Of a stretch of DNA of 64,000 nucleotides, positions 8,867-21,900 are shown in pieces (the stretch's first letter is position 1; each line of letters begins with the position of its first letter). The notes beneath the pieces were generated by a model. That model worked only from the letters and a program-made list of their open reading frames with translations. It was not told the origin of the DNA and did not search any database. The position numbers and the translations under genes are program-made. Source of the stretch: Terebella lapidaria (lineage: Eukaryota > Annelida > Polychaeta > Terebellida > Terebellidae); NCBI GenBank assembly GCA_949152475.1, contig OX424558.1, positions 32,560,651-32,624,650 on the forward strand. The letters run 5' to 3'.

Positions 8867-10918
8867 TTTTCTGTAATTTTGAGTTGCAGATTTAGTCCAA
8901 AATTTTGTTGTTGAGATCATTTATATCGTAACCCAAGTTGGATTTTCGTTTGATAATATTCAAAATAACATAGACAATTGTTTACACCAGGGCAAGAAGT
9001 TGTTGTTCAACCAAATCCATTACATTTCATTGTGTTGAATTGTATACATGTGTTGTATATCCGTGAAGTGTATTTTACAGACATTTGTAACTGGTCAAAG
9101 GCAGAATTCTGTCATAATTTTCCTGGCTCATTATTATATTAAGTTAGCCTACCTGTGACACATAGCAGACATACAACGGAATGCTGGCATTCCATCCAAC
9201 GGATTTTGGATATGTCTTTTTTTTTCTTCTATGTGGTTGTTGATGTATATAAAACATGTATTAAACAGTGTGGAACTCATGTTTTGCTTCATCAAAGTAA
9301 TTCCATTCAATAGTATGATTTCCAAGTTAAAATTAAACTGATCAATATTCAACTGATATGGTAAAAGTGAAGGCCTATAGTTTCTGTAAAATATCTAAAA
9401 ATAATTTATTGACAGATACATTATAGAGTCTATTAACAATAATATTTATTAAATTGCAAAAACAAAATATATTCCTAATAACTGGATATGAAGAACACTA
9501 ATAATATATGAACTTGATATATTTAGCAGTTTAGTGCGATTGTCAGTTCTGCATTCCGTGATTCTTGTGTTTAATCATAACGTCACCATATGAGTGTAAC
9601 GATTTGCAAGGCGCATTTATTGTTGCTTGGAATTCCATAGAAAACTCCAACCGGACCGTAATCTGGTAATACTATCAAAGCAAAATTATTAGTGAAATAC
9701 ATTCAATAATATGGAACGCCGATACGACATCAATTTGAAAAAAAAATTATGTCAAAACTGGCAGAGCTTTGTCTGTATTTCTATGATTTTTCTTATGAAT
9801 TTTAACCGGTCCTGATATTTTCCGAAATTTATGGAGTCCCATTTTCAACAAGTTGCGCAATGCGGATGAATTTTTCAAAACACAACAGATGTGTTCTTCG
9901 ATGCGGTAAACCAGGTTATAAGTTTGATTAAAAGGTAACAAATTAAACATACATGTATCTCTCATAGATCTACATCACAACTAGATCTACTGCGTGTGTA
10001 ACCAACTTTAGTCAGACTCACTGGGCGTGGAAATAAATTTATTGTTGGCAATCCGTTCGAGTGATCAACACAGTGATAGTGTCGTTTTGCTCGGAAATGA
10101 ATGGACTTTCTGGCATAAAATCGAGGTATGTGTTGTGAAGTGTTTTGTAGATGCTGGAGCCGCCGCAATTTTAGTCAGAACTGTCAGGGTCGAAAGCCTT
10201 TATGACTATATTTGGTCCGCCCGAAGGGATGACGGTACCAAATTAATAGTCGTATGTATGGCTAACTAGAATCTAGAATCATGTTAACTGCCACGAAATA
10301 TGTCCATGGCATGCCGTCAATGTTGACACCACATGCAGTACCAGGCTATCGATGAGATCTGATAATTCGTCATTGCCGCCAATTCCGTAGGTTGCGGGAG
10401 TCTGTAAGCGGCGGGATCTGACGGCTCGTTGATGCCGACATTATAAATGCCGCCAATAGGGTCAACCGACTGTTTATCATATTCAACAGTCGGTTTCGGC
10501 ACTGGTTCGGCCTGGCAGTATGGTATGTGAGGTGGTATGTGGTCGCCAAGAAGGGCGTGTTTTTTTCCCCACTAAAACACACACACTGTTAAATGACCAC
10601 CCTCATGTGGTACTAAGTGACCCAAAACAACTGATTTTACACTGTATAATTGGCTGTTTGGGTCGCCTGAGCCCATCCACATACCAAGCTCCGAGCCAAC
10701 AAGAGATGTTGATATAAGCTTTAATATGTTGTTTGTTCATCAATTGTTGTGGAATAAATGAAGTTCAAATTAAAGCTGAGGTATCAATACATTATAAATA
10801 CTTTATAAATGCATTATTGTATGCAGATCTTGAAAGATACATGCAGAGCATGAGGTAGAGAAATCTTCACATCTGCAGTAGAAAACAACACCTGAAATAT
10901 ACCAACCACTCACAAAAC
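8867..10918. other. 3' UTR and intergenic DNA between the upstream gene and LTN1
   Basis: AT-rich sequence. It should contain the 3' UTR of the upstream gene (candidate ATTAAA at 9448; AATAAA at 10753) and the promoter and 5' leader of LTN1. No TATA box or other promoter element stands out. A minus-strand frame at 10317-10545 has protein-like composition but no identifiable homologue. Nothing else is recognised. Confidence 0.5.
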
Positions 10919-12967
10919 ATGGGGAAACAAAAACAGGCTCAAAGGACCAAAGGCAATGTCAAGGTAACTCTTCCTCTTTTAATCCAGAGGTTTTTGATAT
11001 TAAATTTATACTCGCAGGCTTTTAAACATACGCAAATTTCCACCCAAAAAGCATGAAAAGTCTGGAAGTTGTTATACTACATTACAACCAAATACCCTGG
11101 TAATGTAACTTCATGAACTTGGCTCTCATGAAATTCAATTGCAATACTAAACACCTTTGCCACATGAAGCCTTCAAGCAGTGCTCGTGCGGCTGAGCTAC
11201 TAGCGACTGCTGGTGGCGCCTCCCAGGGATTCGTCGGGTTTGGGACGATGTCGGGAGACCTCGGCTACGTTCCCGCAGCCTCCGGTTCCGACGACGTGGA
11301 CAACTCCATTGACGCGCAGTTCAGGCTCGTCTTGAGGAAGATGTCCAAGCGAGACGCTGTGACTAAACTCAAGGTCAGGGTGGTGAATTAATTTGCAAAA
11401 TAATGATATCAAGGAGAAAATTATATGGTAAATGTTGCATTTTTGATGCATCTGTGATATTTCCAGGCGCTTCAAGAGTTTGCTGAACTCTGTAAAGACA
11501 AAGACTTGGACAGCGTCAAGACAGTTCTGCCTTTTTGGCCACGAATATACAACAAGATGGCCATTGTAAGTTATCTACACTCAATCACAACTTCATGATA
11601 TCAAGAAAAAAAAAAACATTGTGACTTGCCTATTGTAAAGTCAAGTTGAAAATATCACAAACAAAATCCGAAAAAAAAATTGTCACATCATGACCACATG
11701 ACTACTTCTCTATCAGAAGACTGTTCATTAATTCACAACTTGTATCTCGATAGGACCATGATCGTCGAGTTCGAGAGGCCACACAGCAGGGCCTGGAGAA
11801 GCTGGTGTCTCGGGTATCTCGCTGCCTGGCTCCCCACCTCAAGGCCCTGATGGGAGCGTGGTTAGTCGCCCAGTCTGATCCGTACGCCCCTGCCGCGTCT
11901 GCAGCAAAGTCCGCTTTCCTTGCAGCTTTCCCGTCGGCGAAACAGACAGAGGCTATCGTGTTCTGCAAGGAGGAGGTTCTAAGTGTGAGTTTTGTGGAAT
12001 CTTGTTAGATTCCCTTTCTTCCTCTCAATCTGTGAATTTGACCGTTACCATGCAATTTCAAAACAACTTGAGATCAAGTTGCCAACTTTATTTCTGTTTC
12101 TGAAATTTTGTTCAAATAAACGTTGTTCAATGAAGAAATTGTACAAGTTGATCTGACAATGACTGAATTATGATTAATAGAAAATCATTGTGAATTGATT
12201 TTTCATGTACTGAAAAAACAATTTTTTCTCCAACAGCACCTACATGAAAATCTACTAATCCACACAGCGCATACGCTAAGTGACACAAAGTGAGTCGCAA
12301 AGTAGATCTGTGAATTCTGACACAATAAATTGCTTACATAATGAACGTGACTATAGTCGGTTGATCGCATGACATAATTGAGCAGAAACTTGTGTAAAAA
12401 TACCTTTACTTCACTTGCAGAACTACTGAACCTGAAGATATTGAGGCCAAGTACCAGCGTGTGCTTTGTGCATCGTTAGCCGCACTACGCACGTTCCTCG
12501 GAGCAGTGCCTCTGCAGCAACAGATCCCTCTGGTGGACAAGTATAGAACTATGCTCTCTGATGGGAAATTCTGGAAACTCGCAAAACATAAACAAGCCAT
12601 GGTACAATCACATTGAATAATGTTGAAACGGTAGAGTAATAGTTTTCCCATTACTTTGTTCCTTGTGAACATTAATAAGTGCATTAAATTCAGCAACCTT
12701 CCCCAAACACTTTTGCTTGATTTTCTCAAAAGTGAAATGATATACCGTAACCCTAATCATGCTAATGATAATAATAAACCCCTTCCACTACAGATCGTTG
12801 GAGCATTTTACAGCGCTCTGTCGGGTTTCTGTCAGTACCACCCAAATGTCGCGAGAGAGTTCAGCGACAAGATCAGTCAGGTGACCCTGCACAATCTTGA
12901 CATCACAGAGCCGCTCGTCTGCGGACCGCTGTGGGAGGCCGTTCTATACACACTCTCAACGATAGAG
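10919..12967 (+). CDS. LTN1: LTN1 exons 1-7, N-terminal domain
   Basis: Exon 1 encodes 15 residues ([15 protein letters not shown]), like the short basic N-terminus of other listerins, which fixes the start at 10919. Exons 2-4 carry the conserved N-terminal domain that contacts the 60S subunit and NEMF in known structures. Exon 7 ends at LYTLSTIE. The matching continuation, [15 protein letters not shown], lies 8.5 kb further on in exon 8, beyond DIRS copy 2. Confidence 0.93.
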
Positions 12968-15900
12968 GTATTGGCGAACATCAGACAGAATCCTAATCAT
13001 GATAATTGACTTGGAAATACTTGAATAATAAACTTGAAAGAAATGTATAAGATTTTAGATTTATGCATCATGTGAAATTTGCTTTAATTGTATCCCCCGA
13101 ACAAAGTTCGGCGGATACTATGGATTTACGATCGTCGCGCCGCCGCCGCGTCCGCAGACACTTTCTTATGAACGCGCTGCAGGTTGCAAATATGAACCGA
13201 TTTTGATAATATTTTATATGGACATGTCTTATGGTGAGATCTGGACACCTATCGATTTTGGTTGCCATAGCAACCAAAATAGCCGATTGGCGTAAGATTT
13301 TGTGCTCAAATTTGCCTGTTTAACACACATGGGTTGTGAACGCTCTACGGGTGGGAGTTTTCAATGAATGATGATGAAATCGCACAGGCTCAATGAGAAA
13401 GACCATCACACGAAACCTATTGTTTTTCAGAATGATCGAATAAATATTAATAAGTTTGAGAGGTTAACTTATTACGACAATTAAAATACCTACTTTGACA
13501 TGTGTGATCACTCCAATAACCTGTACTATGAAAGCAAATTGCACTGGATTCTTGTTCAGAATGCAGAACTGATGTTTTTGGTGAAAAAAGAACAATATTA
13601 CTGAATAAGTTAACATTGGTTTTACTAGTTAAGTCTATTATTGACCACAATAAAAATAGTTAAGACGAGAAACATTTATTATTGAGCTCAACAAGGTAAA
13701 GGTTTTGTCCAGTAGAGACTTCACAGGTGTAACCGAATAAGTTAACATTATTTTTACTAGTTAAGTCTATTATTGGCCACAATAAAAATAGTTAAGACAA
13801 GAAACATTTATTATTGGGCTCAACAAGGTAAAGCTTCTGTGCAGTAGAGATTTCATGGCTGTAGCCGAATAAGTTAACATCAGTTTTACTAGTTAAGTCT
13901 ATTATTGACCTCAAGAAAAATAGTTAAGACAAGAAACATTTATTATTGAACTCAACAATTTAAAAGTTTTGTCCAGTAGAGATTTCATGGGTGTAACCGG
14001 ATAAGTTAACATTATTTTTACCAGTCAAGTCAATTTTTACTTCGAATTTCAACTTGGAACCAAGTTTGGCACATATTATGAATTAAAATATAATTTATGG
14101 TGAAAAGATCGATCTGGCTCCAATTTCGTCATCTTGAAATGCAGTTTTGGTAAACTTTTACTTGAATTTCAGCTTGAAACCAAGTTTGGCACATATTATG
14201 AATTAAAATTTAAATTATGGTGAAAAGTTGATCTGGCTCCAATTTCGTCATCTTGAAATGTAGTTTTGGTCAACTTTTACTTTGAATTTCAACTTGGAAC
14301 ATAGTATGAGTTGTTTGGCACATAGTATGAGTTGAAATATAACTTACAGTGAAAAGTTCAATCTGGCTCCAATTTAGTCATCTCGCAACTTAGTTGCGAA
14401 CCAAGTTTGTCAAATATTCTGAGTTGAAATATAGCTTTAGGTGAAAACTTTTATCTGGCTGTAATTTCGTTATTTTTTTCGAACATGTCGAAATGGAAAT
14501 TCGAATGCAGTGATATTTATGTCCACACTTTGACCTCTATAATAAACACTTTGGGTAATCTTACTTGGCTTTCAAATAAGAGGGAAATCGTGCCATTAAA
14601 TTTTTAATGGCAAACTCTCTTAAACTGGTCGTTCTATGCCCCTCAGTCAACAGTCATTCATAAAAGTTTCTTGACGAAACTTGACTGTGTCAGTGGTCAC
14701 TGAGAAATCTTTCTTGACGAAGCTGTTCCACCGGAACCGCCATTACCTTTGTCCCTGGTTTTGGCGCCAGTTCAAAGGATCTTGCTAGGCTTTCAAATTT
14801 GGAGTTTTCACTCTTTCTCTTGGAATACGATCGTTTTTCCAACGGAATTTCTTCACAGTCTAGTGTACTTCGTACAGCTACTGTAGTTTAGAGTAGTTTA
14901 GTTTAGTTTCGGTTGAGGAACTGGTAATTTCCTCGAGTGTTACTTAGTTTCCTCAATTATCGCCCGCCCCCATTCTTTCATGTTGGAATTTTCCAGATGA
15001 AGTGCGCGGGTTGTAAGCAGTTTTTGCCGAAATGGGAGCTGCACGTTTCCTGCTGGATGTGCAGATCTTTGTGTCGGCCAACGGCGACTTGTGGTCTGTG
15101 TGGGAGTTGGTCGGTCGACGAGTGGTCGGACTACTTGCGTGGTCTTAGAGCCGTTCAACAAGAAAGGATGAGTAAACCTCTCCCGCCCTTTCCAAGTCCC
15201 TCGGCTAGTTCTAGCGCTAGGTCTAGACATAAACAGGCCATACAGAAGCGTGAGGAGCAGGATTTATCTTTGCTGCATTTGATTTCATACTTCGTGTATG
15301 ACATTGGTTAACTCTAACCCTGTCCCGCCTGAGGGTAGCCGGGCAAGGGGCCGAAACATGCCCATAGACCCCGGTTACCTGGCATTGAGCTCCGTTCGGA
15401 TGCGGCCTTCGGTGTCCTCTACCCGTAGGTTCAATTCCGTCAACGTCTCAATTTGTGGACTTCAGGCGTCTGGCGCCTCGGGATACCCGTATCCCGGGGG
15501 CCGGTTTCCTGCTTTGGGTTTGCCACGTTCCTCTGGGGCGGCGGCGGCTACGGCTGTCTCCACTCTGGCTGGTTCGGTACCTACGGTTCCCGGGACCCGG
15601 GAACCGGTTCTCGGGACCCGGGAACCGGTTCCCGGGAGCCGTGCATCGGTTCCCGGGAACCAGTTTCGGCCTTTATCCTCACCTCTGTTCCGTGTTTCGG
15701 GGTGTGGATCCCCTAGGCCGTTATCCCAGCGGAGCTCAATGGCGGGTACGGGTTTTAGGCCCGGCTATCCTCTGTCTCCCAGGGTTATAGTTAACCAATG
15801 GCATTCGCGTCCACAAACTCGCGTTACTACTTCCATCAAATCATCTCGCAAGTCTGTGTCATTTGATTCTAACGTGAGTTTCTTCCCGCAGATTGCGGAG

Positions 15901-18900
15901 GATTTTGAGGGTGCGGAGGTCCCGTCATCTCCCCTCCTTCCAGGGATTTCCAACCCCCCGGCTTCGTCGGCTCCAATGGAATCCCAGGCGACTGCCTCTA
16001 CAAGTTCAGTGGATGCTACGCATTCTGCGCCTGCGGCTCCTTCGGCTTCTGCCTCCGTGGCGGCTACGTCTGCGTCACCTTCGGCCTCGGTTTCTGCGCT
16101 GTCTGTGGCTACGGCACCGTTCCGCACTCCCTTGTCCACGATTCCGGGGGTCTCCTCCCATTTTTTATCGCGAGGCGAGTTTCAGGCGGAGATGCAAGCC
16201 ATGAGGGCTGAGGTTATGAACAGGCTGGATTCTTTCCTGGCGCGCCAGGCTCCTGATGTCCAGCGGCTTCAGGCCCCTCCGGCGGCGTCTCCTTCTGCGG
16301 AGTCTTCGGTGGATTTGCCCTACAGCTCTCGGGAAGATGGCATTGTGCCTTTGCCGGGTCCTTCGGGTCTGGTTCGTCCCAAGCGCCTCCGTGAGGATGA
16401 TCTCGGCTCCCAGGATGAGGAGGAGTCAAATAATCCTTTTAAGCGCCCGTGGGCCGATAAACTGGATTACGTCCGTAGGCTTACTGGGGAGGAGTGGCCG
16501 GACCTGGCGTCAACATCCCCACCTCCAGCCAAGCGGGCACGTTCTTTCACGGAGCGGGATCTCCAGCAGCCCAAGGTCCCTAGGGACGCTTTGCGCTTTC
16601 CGGTAGCACCGGGTGTTCGGAACATGTTGGCAGCTAGGGTGGAGGAAACGGCGAAACGTGGCCGTCCTCAGCTTGGACTCTTGCCGGCTAAGCCTAAGAT
16701 CCAGGATTTTTACTCTTCGTCACTCCTGGATGCAGAGCCTTCCAAGTTACAGGAACAGGAGATTTTCTCTGTGCCTAAGACTGTTTCTCTCCCGTGGAAT
16801 CAGTTGACGGATTTCCAGGCTGCTTTACGTTTGGGCGTGGCCGTGGATTCATCGATGGATTGGATGGTCCATGCTCTCACGCTGGCTACGACGTCGTGTT
16901 ATGAGCAGGTCATGGACAATGAGAACCTCGATCGCTCTGAACTCGCAGATGTGCTCCATGGCTCTGTTGGACTCTTACAGTCGTTGGGAAAGGCTGTGGC
17001 GGATAAGGTTTCCCTAGATTGCACGGCCTGGTGGACATCGGAGCTTTGGCGGAGGGATTCCGTGATCCAGCGTCTGGACTTGAAGGTCCCTGACCAGTTG
17101 CTGGCTAAGCTCCGTGGTCATCCAGTTCTCCCGGAGTCTGGGCCCGCCTCTCCTTTTCTCTTCCCTGTGGACGCTCACCTCGAGGTGGATGCCCTCAAGT
17201 CTCGTCAAGAGGAGCGGGACCGGGCTAAGGCCTCGACGGACGCTTCCCTTATGCAGTCTAAGGCTATGGAGAGATGGTCCCGCATGCTTTTACAGCAGCA
17301 GCAGCAGCGTAAGCGCCCACAGCAGCAGCAGCAGTCAGCTTCCTCTGGTGCTGGGTCCTCAGCGGTAGGGCGCGGTAAAGGCAAGGCCCTGGACCGGCCC
17401 TTTCGTGGGGCCCCTGCAGGCGGTCAGCGAGGGGGGCAGCGTGGACGTGGAGGTCGCGGTCGCGGACGTCCAGCTAGCCCAGCAAAGCCAGCAGGGGCTA
17501 AGAAGTCAGGTAATACCCTCATCTTCTCTCGTGGGACCCCCACGTCTGGTCGAGTCTCCAAGTTCACTCGCTCCAGTAAATATCTTGGATATAAACGAGC
17601 CTGTCGGCGCGCGACTAGGAGGTTTTTGGCCTCGTTGGCGAGACCTAGGAGCCAGTCCTTGGATCGTCTCCACCTTGCGTCGGGGGTTCGGTCTACGGTT
17701 CGAACAGTTTCCTCCGTTGACGCTCACTCCAAGGGTTTTTTCGTTGCCTCACGACCCGGAAAGGCGTCAGGCGCTGATAGACGAGATTTCGGCCATGATT
17801 CAAAAGCGAGCGGTAGAACCAGTTTCGGGCAGCTCCCCGGGGTTTTACAGTATCCTGTTTGTAGTTCCGAAGGCTTCGGGCGGTTGGAGGCCGGTGATAG
17901 ACCTTTCCGCTCTCAACCGTTATCTGCTTATTCCCACCTTCACCATGGAGACGGCGGAGGTGGTAAGGTCGGCTATGCCCTTAGGGGCTTGGGTCGTGAC
18001 AATCGACCTCAAGGATGCTTATTTTCACGTGCCTATGAGGAGGTCCGTCAGAAAATACCTCAGGTTCTTTTATCAGGGCCAGGTGTGGCAGTTTCGGGCG
18101 TTGCCTTTCGGTCTGTCCACCGCCCCTTGGATCTTTACGATGTGCGTTCGGGAGCTACAGGTGTTGGCCCATCGGAACGGCATTGTGATCTACCAGTATC
18201 TCGACGATTGGTTGATCAGGCATCAGTGCCCTCAAACTTTGCTTCGTCAGGCCCAGTGGGTTGTGGATTTGTGTCAGTCCATGGGCTTCAAAATCAATCA
18301 AAAAAAGTCCGATTTATCTCCTCGTCAAGACTTCGTTTTCTTGGGGTATCGATTTCGGACTACCTCCGGTTATGTTATCCCGACGGAGGAACGTCGGTCA
18401 AAGTTATCAGAGCAGTCCCGCGGTTTCTTAACCAGGGTTCCTCAGCCAGCCTCGCGTTGGCAGTCTCTGATCGGTACATTAGCGGCGACCGAGAAGATGG
18501 TGCCTCTAGGTCGCTTGCATATGCGGTCCCTCCAGTTGCAGCTTCATGCCAACTGGTCGCAGGCAACGGGGGACATGGCCCAGTTGGTTCACGTGTCAGA
18601 CCAGGTCGTTCGAGACCTGCGATGGTGGTTGGACCCGGCCAATTTGTTTCGGGGCGCTCCATTCCGTCCGCCTCCTCCCTCCAGGCATCTCTTTACGGAT
18701 GCCAGTATGGAGGGATGGGGAGCTCACTGGGACGATCAAGAGATTTCGGGTCGGTGGTCTCGGTCACAGCAGGACGACCATATCAATGTGCTGGAGATGA
18801 GGGCAGTGTTTCTCGCGCTTCAGCATTGGGAGCACCACTTCTCAGACCAGGTGGTTTTGCTCGCCACGGACAATTCAACGGTCGTGGCTTACGTCAACAA

Positions 18901-21900
18901 GCAGGGCGGGACCAAGTCCATGTCCCTGTGTTTGTTGACGGTGGAGATGCTGACCTGGTGCTTCCACCACCGGATTACGCTCAGGGCCCGGCACATTCCC
19001 GGTTATATGAATGTGTGGGCCGATCGTTTGTCTCGTCGGGGCCAGATTCAGGCCACGGAGTGGTCGTTGTCTCCGGTAGTATTCCGGGCGATCTGTCACA
19101 TGTGGGACAGACCTGCAGTGGATCTGTTCGCCACGAGGTGGAATACCAAGCTTCCGACGTTTGTGTCCCCGATCCCAGACGATCAAGCATGGGCGGTCGA
19201 CGCGATGTCCCTAGATTGGGACGGGATGTTTCTTTATGCCTTTCCTCCTGCCATTCTCTTGGACAAGGTTCTAGCCAAGTTCAAGGCTCATCGCAGCAGG
19301 ATGATTCTCATTGCCCCACAACTTCCACAGAAGTCGTGGTTCCCGGACCTTCTGGAGTTGTTGGTGGACAGCCCAGTTCCACTACCAGACCGGTCGGATC
19401 TGTTAAAACAGCCGCGGTCAGATCGCTTTCATCAAGCCCCGGGCACGCTCAAGCTACACGCGTGGCTCTTGTCGAGCGATGTTACCGAAAGAAGGGCTTT
19501 TCAAGAGAGGTGTCAGCTAGGATCGCCCGAACTAATCGACGATCTTCTTTGGCAGTCTACCAATCCAAGTGGACGAGATTCTGTGCTTGGTGCCGTGGCC
19601 GGAAGGTTAGTCCTTTCAAGGTCACTGCTCCTGTGATTTCCGAGTTTCTCCTTGAGAAGTTCAAGGAGGGGAAAGCCCCCTCTACGCTCGCAGGCTATAG
19701 GACTGCGATTGCCAAAACTATTAAACCTAAAACGGGGGTTGATTTCGGTCAGGATGCAAGTTTGTCCGCTTTGTTGAATAGTTTTGTGGTGGAGAGACCC
19801 AAGTTGAGGAATCCCGTCCCGACCTGGGATCTATCGCCCGTTCTAAATTGTCTTCTCTCTGATCCGTTTGAACCCTTGGAGAGAGCGTCGCTTAAGTTCC
19901 TTACGTTCAAGACAGTGTTCCTCCTGGCCTTAGCTTCGGGGAAGAGGAGAAGTGAGCTTCATGCTCTTGACTTTTCCAAAGTTCTTTGGAAGGAAGATGG
20001 CTCCGCGGTTACTCTCGGAGTTATCCCTTCGTTTCTGGCTAAGACTCAGCTAGCTCATACCCCGTCTATGTCCTTTTCTATCCCGTCCCTTACCTCTTCG
20101 TTGGGGCCGGGCCTGGAGGAAGATGCTAAACTGTGTCCCGTTAGAGCCTTGCGCATCTACGTTGATCGCACGAGGGAGCTCCATGTCGGGAAACGTTTGC
20201 TTTTCGTTGCCTTTAAGAAGAAATTTTCTAAAGATATCAGACCGGCAACGATTTCGTCCTGGGTTAAGAAATGCGTCCTGTTCTGCTATGAAAAATCCAA
20301 AACTAAGACTTCGGGCTCCTTCCGCGTGAAGGCTCATGATGTGCGAGCGCTCGCGTCGTCTCTCGCGTTCATGAATAATGTTGCATTGTCCGATGTCATG
20401 CAGGCCTGCACTTGGGCCTCTAACAATACGTTTGTTTCCTTCTACTGCAGGGAACTGACCTGGCAGGACGACTCCGGCTACCGCCTTGGACCCGTGGTGG
20501 CCGCGCAGCATAAGGTCCATCTGTAAATGATGTACATAAGGGACTGCACGTGTATATATGCACATCTCTAGTGGACGGGTCGTCTCGGAGATTCTGGTTG
20601 TCCCTCTTATTTGGGTGAAAGAAATTTTGAGTTGTCCCGCCGACAGCAAGACAACTGCGGGGGAATCACCTCTACGACTTCACTCTCTTACCCAGGTACT
20701 ATTCTTTATTGTTCATGTTCGTTACTCGCCCATGTTATTAAACTAATTGTTAATTACTCGTCGGGGGTATTAAACCCTCAACGAATTACTACAGGGCGAA
20801 ATTAAACTCAATTTAATAGTAACTTCATGCTCAACTGAATATGTGCGTTCTATGCCTCAATGATGTTCATTGACGTGGGAGAGGGGTTAGCCCACCTCCT
20901 GTGGTTATTCTGATATAACCCAAAGTGTTTATTATAGAGGTCAAAGTGTGGACATAAATAGGAAGTTTTAAGTTATTAAAACCAGTATTTATTACACACT
21001 TACCTCTATAATAAACACGGTCATGTTCCCTCCCGCCTCCCCAGCCTAACCTTTTGGGGGACAAAGTAATGGCGGTTCCGGTGGAACAGCTTCGTCAAGA
21101 AAGATTTCTCAGTGACCACTGACACAGTCAAGTTTCGTCAAGAAACTTTTATGAATGACTGTTGACTGAGGGGCATAGAACGACCAGTTTAAGAGAGTTT
21201 GCCATTAAAAATTTAATGGCACGATTTCCCTCTTATTTGAAAGCCAAGTAAGATTACCCAAAGTGTTTATTATAGAGGTAAGTGTGTAATAAATACTGGT
21301 TTTAATAACTTAAAACTTCCTTTTAGTGGTGATCTTGAATTCGACCTTCAATAAGTCTGAAAGGTTTCACACTCACAATGTACATCAGCGATATATTTGG
21401 GGCAACAGGGATGATAGGGCTACGGGGGATACACCCAAGCGGTCATAGGCGACCGGAAGCGTCTAGTTAAAAAAGTAATTTGTATTTTCAGGACTGTTGG
21501 ACCCACGTGAATGCGCGCAAGGGTGTACTTCCTAAGTTGTGGAGCCTTTTGAAGCAAGGTGGAAATGGAAATGCAGCAGTAATCTATCCAAATCTGCTAC
21601 CGTTTCTCAGCAAAACGCCGTCAGAAGTGATTGGAGATGGCACGGAATTCTACAGTCAGTTCTTCACCAACATCAAACTTGGGTATGCTTTGATGTTTTG
21701 TGTGTTTTAAGAGCTAGACTTCTTATTCTTCATCATAAAAGTATTCAAAAACATTAGTCCTAAATGAAATTTTACTTCAATATACCGGTAGGTTGATTTC
21801 TGTTTCATTGCTTGACAGTCTTAGCCAGCAGAAGGCCACTCAGAGTGCAAGTGAGTGCAATGCCATCGTAAGCGCCTTCATGGAATGCCTTCAGCATGTG

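Larger units (their letters stand above)
14514..21320 (+). mobile_element. DIRS-like tyrosine-recombinase retrotransposon, copy 2 (looks whole)
   Basis: A 6.8 kb DIRS element in LTN1 intron 7, in sense orientation. It has inverted terminal repeats (14514-14755 and 21060-21320) and an internal complementary region (20919-21018) matching the two joined ends. It also has a small cysteine-rich frame, a 1,742-codon frame with a gag-like first part and a tyrosine recombinase last part, and an open RT-RNase H frame in another register. No target-site duplication is visible. It shares terminal motifs and gene order with copy 1 but is clearly diverged in sequence, so it is another subfamily. No breaks are obvious in the main frames, so it is probably young, although flanking copies would be needed to date it. 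Confidence 0.92.
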
